A DNA stretch of 64,000 nt from JBDHAC01 sp039588215. GTDB taxonomy: Bacteria; Gemmatimonadota; Gemmatimonadetes; Palauibacterales; Palauibacteraceae. Made by a program: the position numbers and the translations under genes. Within the stretch, counting starts at the first letter, position 1. The number at the start of each line of letters is the position of its first letter. Location: NCBI GenBank assembly GCA_039588215.1, contig JBDHAD010000042.1:1-64000 (forward strand), read 5' to 3'. This document shows positions 51,082 through 59,109 of this stretch, piece after piece. The notes beneath the pieces are model-generated. The model was given only the letters and a program-made list of their open reading frames with translations. It was not told where the DNA came from and ran no database searches.

Positions 51082-52692
51082 ATGTATCCGATAGATGCCA
51101 AGCCCGAGACCGAAATAGCCGGATCGGCCGATCCGGCGGCCACTCCCGACCCCGAGGACCACGAGCCGGACTCGGCGCCTCCTGGAGCGACGGACGAACC
51201 GGAGGGAGCTGTCGAGACGACGATCCCGCAAGCGCCCCTCGTGCCTGGCTCTTCCGGAGGAGCGTCGCCCCTCACGCCGCGTCAGATCGTGGCCGAGCTG
51301 GACCAGTTCATCATCGGGCAGGATGACGCGAAGAAGGCGGTTGCGATCGCTCTCCGCAACCGATGGCGACGTCAGAATGTCGAGGCGGAGATGCGGGAGG
51401 AAATCCTCCCGAACAACATCATCATGATCGGTCCCACCGGAGTCGGAAAGACCGAGATCGCCCGACGGTTATCTCGCTTGGCAGGAGCCCCGTTCATCAA
51501 GGTCGAGGCCTCGAAGTTTACCGAGGTGGGCTACGTCGGCCGGGACGTGGAGTCCATGATTCGCGATCTGGTCGAGCTCGCGATCAACATGGTGCGCGAC
51601 GAGCGCGAGGTCGAGAATCGCGAGATCGCGGAGCAGAACGTCGAGAGACGCCTCCTCGACCTCCTCTTGCCTCCCGTGGCGGAGGATGAAGGCTCTGATG
51701 AGGAGCCGGAGGAGCCGGAGGAGCCGGAGGAGCCCGAGCGTCATTTCATCGTGTCACTCTCCGGCCAGGCGATGGAGGAGGAGGACTCTCCGCACCCCCC
51801 CAAGGATCGGAAGAAGAGGACCCGGGAGAAGCTCCGCGGACTCCTGCGGGACGGAAAGCTGGACGAGCGGGAGATCGAGATCGAGGTGACCGAGAGTTCG
51901 ATGCCGATCCTCGACGTCAGCGGGGGCGGTATGGAGGGCCTCGACTGGAACATGAGCGAGATGCTCCAGGGGATGCTCCCCAAGAAGACGCGTCGTCGTC
52001 AGATGAGCGTGGCGGAAGCCCGGCGGGTACTGCTCTCCGAGGAGCTCGACCGGCTGATCGACATGGATGAGGTGATCGACGAGGCCCTCGATCGCGTCGA
52101 GAACATGGGAATCGTGTTCCTGGATGAGCTGGACAAGGTGGCGGGGGTCCGTGGAGGTGCGGGGCCGGACATCTCTCGCGAGGGAGTCCAGCGCGATCTG
52201 TTGCCGATCGTGGAGGGCTCCACGGTTCACACGCGGTACGGGATGGTGCGCACCGATCACATACTGTTCATAGCGGCCGGGGCGTTTCACATCGCGAAAC
52301 CTTCGGACCTCATACCCGAGCTACAGGGACGCTTTCCCATCCGAGTGGAGCTCAGCAATCTGGACGAGGAGGATTTCGCGCGCATTCTCATGGAGCCGCG
52401 GTATGCCTTGCTCAGCCAATATCAAGCGCTGGTCGAGACGGAGGGTGCGCGCCTCGAGTTCACCGAGGGTGCGATACGCGAACTGGCCCGGCTCGCATCG
52501 GAGGTGAACCAGCGGACCGAGAATATCGGAGCTCGCCGCCTGCACACAGTGCTCACGACGCTTCTGGAGCAGATCATGTATGATCTCCCGGACACGGGTG
52601 CAGGGGAGCGGATCACGATCGACGAGGCGTTCGTTCAGGACCGATTGGCGAAGATCGCGGAGGACGAGGACCTGCGCCGCTACATCCTCTGA
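51082..52692 (+). CDS. hslU: HslVU ATPase subunit with N-terminal and I-domain extensions
   Basis: 536 residues, about 80 longer than typical HslU. The first ~60 are an acidic Pro/Ala/Glu-rich stretch with no family counterpart. The usual start is LTPRQIVAELDQFIIGQDDAKKA, shortened. AAA+ motifs: IIMIGPTGVGKTEIARRL, the pore KFTEVGYVGRDVES, and Walker B NMGIVFLDELDKVAG. The I-domain carries an EEPEEPEEPEEPE tract from a 9-bp repeat. C-terminal sensor GARRLHTVLTTLLEQI and a final RRYIL that docks into HslV. It unfolds substrates for HslV, 60 bp after it. Confidence 0.94.
   Translation: MYPIDAKPETEIAGSADPAATPDPEDHEPDSAPPGATDEPEGAVETTIPQAPLVPGSSGGASPLTPRQIVAELDQFIIGQDDAKKAVAIALRNRWRRQNVEAEMREEILPNNIIMIGPTGVGKTEIARRLSRLAGAPFIKVEASKFTEVGYVGRDVESMIRDLVELAINMVRDEREVENREIAEQNVERRLLDLLLPPVAEDEGSDEEPEEPEEPEEPERHFIVSLSGQAMEEEDSPHPPKDRKKRTREKLRGLLRDGKLDEREIEIEVTESSMPILDVSGGGMEGLDWNMSEMLQGMLPKKTRRRQMSVAEARRVLLSEELDRLIDMDEVIDEALDRVENMGIVFLDELDKVAGVRGGAGPDISREGVQRDLLPIVEGSTVHTRYGMVRTDHILFIAAGAFHIAKPSDLIPELQGRFPIRVELSNLDEEDFARILMEPRYALLSQYQALVETEGARLEFTEGAIRELARLASEVNQRTENIGARRLHTVLTTLLEQIMYDLPDTGAGERITIDEAFVQDRLAKIAEDEDLRRYIL
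51700..51735 (+). repeat. 9-bp in-frame tandem repeat (4 units) in hslU
   Basis: GAGGAGCCG four times (the last unit ends in C), encoding Glu-Glu-Pro x4 in the intermediate domain. Length changes would keep frame, so copy number may vary between strains. Confidence 0.85.
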
Positions 52693-52874
52693 CAGATCGC
52701 TAGGGACTTCCGCGGTCGCGCGCCGGCGCCGCGAGGTCCGCGTGAGCCTTCAGCGGTCCGTGAGGACTGATCTCCGAGGCCTTCAGGAGCCTGTGAGTCC
52801 CGGGGTTCGGGCTCCGATCCGATTTCCGCCGCCACCCCCTCGCCGTCGGGTGGCGCCCCACCGCACGAGGTGAG

Positions 52875-53792
52875 ATGAACAAGACCGGACACTTTCTTTC
52901 GATCGCCGATTGGCCCACCGAGCGGTTGCTGGAAACACTGAGCCTGGCGTTCCGGCTGAAGAACGATCCCTTCGCCGTCGGCCGGCCGCTCGCGGGCAAG
53001 ACCCTGGCGATGATCTTCACGAAGAGCTCGACGCGGACGCGGGTCTCGTTTCAGGTTGGTGCACACCAGCTCGGCGGGCAGGCGCTGTTCCTCTCGAGTC
53101 GCGATATCCAGCTGGGCCGCGGCGAACCAATTGCGGACACGGCACGCGTACTGTCGCGCTACGTACAGGGCGTAATGATCCGGACATTCGACCAGGCAGA
53201 CGTCGAGGCCCTCGCGGAGCACGGGTCGATCCCCGTGATCAACGGGTTGACCGACCTGCTCCACCCCTGCCAGGTGATGGCGGACGTCATGACGATCCAG
53301 GAGGAGTTCGGCCCAGACCTGTCCGACATCACGGTGGCTTGGGTCGGCGATGGAAACAACATGGCCAACTCGTGGCTGAATGCGTCACGTCGGTTCGGCT
53401 TCGCGCTCCGGTTAGCCTGCCCCGAGGGCTACGATCCCGATCCCGCGTTGCTCGACGCGGCCCGGGACGAGGCTTCTGTAGAGCTGTTTCGCGATCCACA
53501 GGAAGCGGCCACGGGAGCGCGCGTGGTCACCACCGATGTATGGGCCTCGATGGGTCAGGAGGACGAGGCGGCAGAACGGGCGGCGGCGTTCGCCGGGTAC
53601 TGCATCGATGCCGAGACCATGGCGCGGGCGGCGCCAGACGCGATCTTTCTCCACTGCCTGCCCGCGCACCGCGGTGAGGAGGTGACGTCTGGCGTGATTG
53701 ACGGGTCCGCCTCGCGGGTGTGGGACGAGGCCGAGAACCGGCTCCACGCGCAGAAGGCGTTGCTCGTGTTGCTGATGGGTTATGCGGAGTGA
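52875..53792 (+). CDS. argF: ornithine carbamoyltransferase
   Basis: Converts ornithine and carbamoyl phosphate to citrulline in arginine synthesis. 305 residues. Carbamoyl-phosphate loop FTKSSTRTRVSFQVG, LLHPCQVMADVMT, and the ornithine-binding DGNNMANSWLNAS and FLHCLPAHRGEEVTSGVIDG. A small divergence from argininosuccinate-linked acetylornithine enzymes leaves some doubt on substrate, but the HCLPAHRGEEV form fits OTCase. A 182-bp gap upstream holds no gene. The next gene starts 34 bp downstream. Confidence 0.92.
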   Translation: MNKTGHFLSIADWPTERLLETLSLAFRLKNDPFAVGRPLAGKTLAMIFTKSSTRTRVSFQVGAHQLGGQALFLSSRDIQLGRGEPIADTARVLSRYVQGVMIRTFDQADVEALAEHGSIPVINGLTDLLHPCQVMADVMTIQEEFGPDLSDITVAWVGDGNNMANSWLNASRRFGFALRLACPEGYDPDPALLDAARDEASVELFRDPQEAATGARVVTTDVWASMGQEDEAAERAAAFAGYCIDAETMARAAPDAIFLHCLPAHRGEEVTSGVIDGSASRVWDEAENRLHAQKALLVLLMGYAE

Positions 53793-53826
53793 GCGACGAG
53801 CGGTCAGGAAACAGGAGACCCCGCCG

Positions 53827-54945
53827 ATGAACGATACAACGGTCGAGTTGAAGAAGACGCCGCTGTACGACGAGCACACGCGGCTGAAGGCCAAGCTCGT
53901 GCCCTTCGCCGGCTACAGCATGCCAGTTCAATACCCGGCCGGAATCCGAGCCGAGCACGACGGCGTTCGGTCACGCGTGGGCCTGTTCGACGTGTCTCAC
54001 ATGGGGGAGTTCCGCGTCCGCGGTCCCGAAGCCGTCGGGTTCATCTCGTACGCGAGCACCAACGATCCGGCTCAGCTCGCGATCGGCCAGGCGCAATACA
54101 GCATGATGTGCCTGCCCAGCGGCGGCGTCGTCGACGACCTTCTCGTGTATCGACTCGGCGAGGAAGACTTCCGACTCGTGGTCAATGCCGCCAACATAGC
54201 CAAAGATTGGGAGCACCTCGCTGCGATCGTAAGCGGGTTCGACGCGCGGATGGAGGATGAGAGCGATACTGTCGCGTTGCTGGCGCTGCAGGGGCCGTAT
54301 GCGGAGGCCGTGCTCCAGCCGTTGACGCCCGAGGCCCTCTCCCAGATCGGGTTCTACCATTTCCTGGAGGGTGAGGTCGCCGGAATCCGCGGGGTCATCA
54401 GCCGGACCGGATACACGGGCGAGGACGGGTTCGAGCTGTATGTGCCGGCGGGAGACGCGGCCGGGTTGTGGAAGAGGATCGAGGAGCAGGGCACTCCCAA
54501 TGGCCTCATCCCCGCCGGTCTGGGTGCGCGCGACTCGCTTCGGTTGGAGATGGGCTACGCGCTCTACGGGAACGACATCGATGATGAGACCACGCCCCTC
54601 GAGGCCGGGCTCTCGTGGCTCGTGAAGCTCAACAAGGGCGGCTTCATCGGCCGCGAGGTGCTGCAGCGCCAAAAAGACGAGGGAGTCCGCCGCCGACTCG
54701 CCGGGTTTCAACTGACCGAACGGGGATTCCCACGTCCAGGGTACGACGTGCGCTTTCGGGGCGAGCCGGCGGGGCCTGTCCGGAGCGGCACGATGAGTCC
54801 GTGCCTCGGGGAGGGCATCGGGACGGTCTACCTGCCGCCGGACGCGAAGCCCGGCGAGCCCATCGAGATCGTGATACGCGATCGGCCCGCACGGGGTGAG
54901 GTGGCTCGACCGCCATTCTATAAAGGTGGTTCGCTCAAGCGATGA
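53827..54945 (+). CDS. gcvT: glycine cleavage system T protein (aminomethyltransferase)
   Basis: 372 residues from ATG 53827 (CAGGAGA upstream). Transfers the methylene group from lipoyl-H protein to tetrahydrofolate. Motifs: LVPFAGYSMPVQYPAGI, FDVSHMGEFRVRGPEA, RTGYTGEDGFELYVPA, LGARDSLRLEMGYALYGND, SWLVKLNKGGFIGREVL, SGTMSPCLGEGIGTVYLP. No gcvH or gcvP is in the window. It overlaps the mogA-like gene by ATGA. With threonine degradation (tdh, kbl) it suggests active glycine/one-carbon use. Confidence 0.95.
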   Translation: MNDTTVELKKTPLYDEHTRLKAKLVPFAGYSMPVQYPAGIRAEHDGVRSRVGLFDVSHMGEFRVRGPEAVGFISYASTNDPAQLAIGQAQYSMMCLPSGGVVDDLLVYRLGEEDFRLVVNAANIAKDWEHLAAIVSGFDARMEDESDTVALLALQGPYAEAVLQPLTPEALSQIGFYHFLEGEVAGIRGVISRTGYTGEDGFELYVPAGDAAGLWKRIEEQGTPNGLIPAGLGARDSLRLEMGYALYGNDIDDETTPLEAGLSWLVKLNKGGFIGREVLQRQKDEGVRRRLAGFQLTERGFPRPGYDVRFRGEPAGPVRSGTMSPCLGEGIGTVYLPPDAKPGEPIEIVIRDRPARGEVARPPFYKGGSLKR

Positions 54946-55436
54946 ACGATGGTCCGCTCAGGGTCGGCATCCTCACCGTGTCGGACGGCGTCAACGCCGG
55001 CGTACGAGAAGACCTCTCGGGCGAGCTCGTTCGGCGTTGGGCGGAGGAGAACGGGTATTCCGTCGAAGTCAGTGCCGTGGTCCCGGACGAGGTCGGCTCG
55101 ATCACGTCCGCCTTGCTTGAATGGGCGGATGGCATGGTGCTCGACCTCCTGCTCACCGCGGGGGGTACAGGGCTCGCAAGCCGCGACGTGACGCCGGAAG
55201 CGACCCGCGTGGTCATCGAGCGGGAAGCGCCCGGGATCGGGGAGGCGCTGCGCTCGGAGGGGTACGCGGTGACCCCGCTCGCCGCGCTCAGCCGCGGCCT
55301 CGCCGGTGTCCGCGGGTCCACGCTGATCGTGAACCTGCCCGGCAGCCCCGGCGGCGTCGAAGACGGTCTCCGCGCGCTGTCCCCACTGGTGGGGCACGCA
55401 GCGAGCCTGCTCCGCGGGCACACCGAGCACCCCTAG
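54942..55436 (+). CDS. molybdopterin adenylyltransferase-like (MogA/MoaB family)
   Basis: 164 residues. Family motifs: VGILTVSDGVNAGVREDLSG, DLLLTAGGTGLASRDVTPEA, GSTLIVNLPGSPGGVEDGL. The 'TGGTG..PRD.TP' loop that binds molybdopterin is intact as TAGGTGLASRDVTPEA. It adenylylates molybdopterin before Mo insertion. It overlaps gcvT, a partner with no clear link to Mo-cofactor. Whether it is MogA or MoaB cannot be settled. Confidence 0.88.
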   Translation: MNDGPLRVGILTVSDGVNAGVREDLSGELVRRWAEENGYSVEVSAVVPDEVGSITSALLEWADGMVLDLLLTAGGTGLASRDVTPEATRVVIEREAPGIGEALRSEGYAVTPLAALSRGLAGVRGSTLIVNLPGSPGGVEDGLRALSPLVGHAASLLRGHTEHP

Positions 55437-55450
55437 CCGAGTCGCGAACG

Positions 55451-57073
55451 ATGGCCCGTGCTTTCATCGACACCCGGAACCTCGAAGCTGCGATCGCGAT
55501 CCGTGAGGCGATCACCCCAGATCGGCACGACGTGGTGCTCGTGGAGTCGGCCGAGGAGATCGAGGGACGGCTCGAGGAAGGCGGACTCTCGGCGCTACTC
55601 CTCACGGCGGACCCGGCGGATCGAACGTCATCCGCGATGCGCTCGGTCTTCGAGGCCGAGATCCCCCGCCCCCCGGTGATCGCGTTCGTGGGGGCCCTCG
55701 ATCCCGAGACGCGCGGCCGACTCACGCGGGAGCATGATCTCGACGATGTGCTCGTGCTCCCGCCCGACCCTGACGAGGTACGCGTCGTCCTGGAGCAGCA
55801 GCTCGAACGGTACGAGCTCCAGCGCGAGACGGGGATCGTGGGTCGCACCGAGCCGATACGCGAGATGCTGGACCATCTGCACCTGATCGCGCCGGTCAAC
55901 AGCACGGTGCTGCTCACCGGGGAGAGCGGGACCGGCAAGGAGCTCGTGGCTCGTGGCATCCACCGGCTCTCTCCACGCCGTGGGAAAGCTTTCATCGCCG
56001 TGAATTGCGCCGCGATCCCCGAATCGCTGCTGGAATCGGAGCTCTTCGGACACGAGAAGGGAGCGTTCACGGGCGCGACTTCGCTCCGGCGCGGGATGTT
56101 CGAGCTGGCCGACGGGGGGACGCTGCTGCTTGATGAGATCGCCGAGATGCCGTTACCGACGCAGACCCGGCTCCTGCGCGTCCTCGAGAGCCGGCGCTTC
56201 ATGCGCGTCGGAGGTGATCGGGAGATCGAGGTGAGCGTGCGAGTGATCGCCGCCACCAATCGGGATCTCCGGGAGCGGGTGGAGAACGGAGAGTTCCGGC
56301 GCGATCTGTATTATCGGCTCAACGTCCTGCACATCCACCTTCCGCCGCTCCGCGCGCGGCGCGAGGACATTCCGGTCCTCGTGCGCCGATTCATCGCCGA
56401 GTTCAGCCGCGCGCACGATCGCGAGTTCAGAGGCCTCACTCCGGAGGCGATGGAGATTCTGTTGGGCTATGCGTGGCCCGGGAACGTCCGTGAGCTGCGT
56501 AACCTGATCGAATCGATGGTCGTCCTGGCCCCCGGATCGTTGATCCGGGCGGAAGATATCCCCAGCGAGATTCGCTCGAGCCGCGGGACGAGCCTGCTCC
56601 CGGTCATGCCGGAGCGCGGTACGGCGGTTGTCGAAGCGGCCTCCAGCGGCGCGCCTCAAACCCAACAGCTGGAGTTCATCTTCCGCACGCTGGTCGAGCT
56701 GAAGGTGGACGTCGAGGATCTGAAGCACGAGTTCGAGCGCTACAAGCGCTCGCACCCGGATCTGCTCGAAGGCATGGCCGCCCCGGCGTGGTCTGGCTCG
56801 GAGATCGAGGTCCCGGAGACGCCTTCGCGGATCGTCGACGCGGACCCGACGCCAGACTTTCCCCGGGGCGAGGTGATCGAGGCGGGCGAAACGCCGATGG
56901 AAGAGACGCCCATCGCCTTCCGACCGGGCATGACGATGGAGGAACTGGAGCGCGAGGCGATCATCGCGACGTTGCGCGACGTGGGAGGCAACCGACGCAA
57001 GGCGGCGGAAAAGCTCCAGATCGGCGAGCGAACGCTGTACCGCAAACTGAAGGAGTACGACATCGAGCTCTGA
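55451..57073 (+). CDS. sigma54-dependent activator with degenerate receiver domain
   Basis: 540 residues from ATG 55451. The N-terminal ~115 are receiver-like in length and layout (VVLVESAEEIEGRLEEGGL, LSALLLTADPAD), but the acidic pair and phospho-Asp are not in place, so phosphorylation is doubtful. The central AAA+ domain is intact: LTGESGTGKELVARGIH, sigma54 loop FGHEKGAFTGA, GGTLLLDEIAEMPL. A long linker (~380-490) carries a coiled coil (LVELKVDVEDLKHEFERYK). C-terminal Fis HTH GGNRRKAAEKLQIGERTLYR. Orphan: no kinase is adjacent. Target promoters unknown. Confidence 0.88.
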   Translation: MARAFIDTRNLEAAIAIREAITPDRHDVVLVESAEEIEGRLEEGGLSALLLTADPADRTSSAMRSVFEAEIPRPPVIAFVGALDPETRGRLTREHDLDDVLVLPPDPDEVRVVLEQQLERYELQRETGIVGRTEPIREMLDHLHLIAPVNSTVLLTGESGTGKELVARGIHRLSPRRGKAFIAVNCAAIPESLLESELFGHEKGAFTGATSLRRGMFELADGGTLLLDEIAEMPLPTQTRLLRVLESRRFMRVGGDREIEVSVRVIAATNRDLRERVENGEFRRDLYYRLNVLHIHLPPLRARREDIPVLVRRFIAEFSRAHDREFRGLTPEAMEILLGYAWPGNVRELRNLIESMVVLAPGSLIRAEDIPSEIRSSRGTSLLPVMPERGTAVVEAASSGAPQTQQLEFIFRTLVELKVDVEDLKHEFERYKRSHPDLLEGMAAPAWSGSEIEVPETPSRIVDADPTPDFPRGEVIEAGETPMEETPIAFRPGMTMEELEREAIIATLRDVGGNRRKAAEKLQIGERTLYRKLKEYDIEL

Positions 57074-57074
57074 C

Positions 57075-57107
57075 GCCTCGGCCGCGGCGGTGTGATGTCG
57101 CCGAGGC
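57075..57107. terminator. hairpin between convergent sigma54 activator and Ca/Na antiporter
   Basis: GCCTCGGC (57075-57082) pairs with GCCGAGGC (57100-57107), 17-nt loop. It begins 2 bp after the activator stop. No U-tract, so termination is only possible. Confidence 0.35.
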
Positions 57108-57267
57108 CGGGGGTGTCCCCTCCTCGCGACGCGGGAGATCCGCGGCGCATCCTCCCGCTAGCTGTGGCCTCCAGCTGTTGTGCGCCCCTTCGCTGTTCCT
57201 TTAGCGCCCCGCGCGGATCAACGGTCGCTCGCAAGGGACACCTCCCGGCCTCTCGCTGGGGTGGCGC

Positions 57268-58212
57268 TCAGGCGACTCCGTAGAGAACCGCCACGTAGAC
57301 CGCGTAGGCCGCCAGCATCAGGATCCCCACGGTCCGGCCGAGGGGCCGGCGGCGCAACGTGAAGGCGGCGATCGTGAGGGCCGAGGCGAACAGAACCGGG
57401 AGGTCGAACCAGAGAAACGGCTCCGGCACCGGGAGCGGCCTCCACGGGATCACGGCGGCGGCGCCCAGGATCGCGAGGATGTTGAGCACGTTGCTCCCGA
57501 TCACGTTGCCGAGCGCCACGTCGACATGACGTCTGGCCGCGGCGACGAAGACGGTCGCGAGCTCGGGCAACGAGGTCCCGACCGCGACCACGGTGAGCCC
57601 CACCACCGCTTCGGAAACCCCAAGTTGGCTCGCGATGGTGGAGGCAGCCCCGATGAGCAGGTGCGCGCCCAGCGGCAACCAGACACTCCCCACCACGATG
57701 AACAAGGCGATCATCCAGCTCCTCGCCGGCAGTCCCGGCACCCACTCGAGCCGTGCTTCGCGCCGGCCGATCCGTCCCACGTGGCGGGCCTTGTAACCCA
57801 GGAAGACCACGAGTCCCACGAGAAGGACGACCCCCTCGACGGGGGAGATGCCGCCCCCGACGCACAGCGCGATGAGCAGGAGGCTGGCCGCGAGCATAGC
57901 GATCGTGTCCGCCCGCGTGGTGGCGTCCTCGGAGAGGATCGGACACAGGATGGCGAGGCTCCCGGCCACCAGGAGCGCATTGGCCACGTTGGAGCCCACG
58001 ACGTTCCCCAAGGCGATGCCCGGATGGCCCGTAAACACCGCCTCCAGGGACACGAATAGCTCCGGAGCGGACGTGCCCAACGCGACGACGGTTACGCCGA
58101 CGAGCATAGGGGAGATGTGAGCGCGGCGGGCGAGCGCGACCGCGCCACGGACGAGGAGATCGCCCCCCATGAGGAGGTATACGAGTCCCCCGAACAGGGC
58201 TAGGTAGGTCAA
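57268..58212 (-). CDS. calcium/sodium antiporter (CaCA family, YrbG-like)
   Basis: 314 residues, ten TMs in two inverted halves. Each half holds the alpha repeat: GVTVVALGTSAPELFVSL with LGNVVGSNVANALLV, and GLTVVAVGTSLPELATVF with LGNVIGSNVLNILA. The Glu in each PEL is the ion ligand. Exports Ca2+ against Na+ or H+. Start TTG 58212 is provisional; GGGAG lies about 11 nt upstream. 40 bp after engB on the same strand. Confidence 0.9.
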   Translation of the reverse strand: MTYLALFGGLVYLLMGGDLLVRGAVALARRAHISPMLVGVTVVALGTSAPELFVSLEAVFTGHPGIALGNVVGSNVANALLVAGSLAILCPILSEDATTRADTIAMLAASLLLIALCVGGGISPVEGVVLLVGLVVFLGYKARHVGRIGRREARLEWVPGLPARSWMIALFIVVGSVWLPLGAHLLIGAASTIASQLGVSEAVVGLTVVAVGTSLPELATVFVAAARRHVDVALGNVIGSNVLNILAILGAAAVIPWRPLPVPEPFLWFDLPVLFASALTIAAFTLRRRPLGRTVGILMLAAYAVYVAVLYGVA

Positions 58213-58252
58213 CGCGGTCGGTCGCTCCCAGTCGGCTGGATGCCCCGACTCC

Positions 58253-58855
58253 TCATACGGCTCCTTCCAGGAGTGCCAGGATGCTGTCCCACAGATCCTG
58301 TACGCCGAGGCCTGTTTTGGCGGAGGTGATGAGGACCTGATCCTCGCCGGCCCCCAACGTCTTCTTCAGCTTCTCGAGCGCGCGGCGCTGCCCGGCGCGA
58401 TTCAGCTTGTCCGCCTTTGTGAGCACGAACAGTGTCGGGGTGCCCAGTCGCTCGAGGTACTCCAGCATCTGTCCGTCGTCGCCGGACAGACCCCTGCGCG
58501 CGTCGGCCAGCAGCACGATCCCGAGAAGCTCCGAAGTCTCTGCCAGGTAGGATTCGATCAGCGGCCCCCACCGCTCACGCACCTCCTGCGGTGCGCGAGC
58601 GAAGCCGTACCCCGGCAGGTCCGCGAGCAAGAAACGGTCGTTTACGCGAAAGAAGTTGATCTCTTGCGTTCGCCCCGGCCGCTTCGAAACCCGCGCGATC
58701 TTCTTACGACCCACCAGCCGGTTGATCAGGGTCGACTTCCCGCAGTTCGATCGCCCCGCGATGGCGACCTGCGGCAGCCGCTCGGGCAGCGCCTGGCCCG
58801 GCACCGCGATCGCGCCCACGAACTCGACGCTCCGCACACCCGCCCGCCCGCTCAC
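58253..58855 (-). CDS. engB: ribosome-biogenesis GTPase EngB/YsxC
   Basis: 200 residues. G1 AIAGRSNCGKSTLINRLVG, G2 PGRTQEINFF, G3 LADLPGYGFA, G4 LTKADKLNR, G5 TSAKTGLG. Needed for 50S subunit assembly in homologues. GTG 58855 with GGAGGG about 8 nt upstream. Common neighbour of the clp/lon genes; here it follows clpX directly, without lon, across 254 bp that include a GGTGGACCT/AGGTCCACC inverted repeat (58951, 59068). Confidence 0.95.
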   Translation of the reverse strand: MSGRAGVRSVEFVGAIAVPGQALPERLPQVAIAGRSNCGKSTLINRLVGRKKIARVSKRPGRTQEINFFRVNDRFLLADLPGYGFARAPQEVRERWGPLIESYLAETSELLGIVLLADARRGLSGDDGQMLEYLERLGTPTLFVLTKADKLNRAGQRRALEKLKKTLGAGEDQVLITSAKTGLGVQDLWDSILALLEGAV

Positions 58856-59109
58856 TCCGGTTTCCCTCCCCCCAAGATGGACCCCTCGTCCTCGACGCCG
58901 CGTGCGAGACGATGCCGTTGTGCCGTCCCCGCTCGTTGGGGGTGGGGTGTGGTGGACCTCCGCAGCGAGCGCTCAGACGCCAGCATTGGGCCGCGTGGCC
59001 GATGGGCTGCGTGAATCATTGATGTAAGAAGGAACTGCGAGGTCGAAACGTCTGCTGCGAGCGAGGAAGGTCCACCGCGCTCCGCCCCTCCCCCAAAAAG
59101 CCGGTTCGC

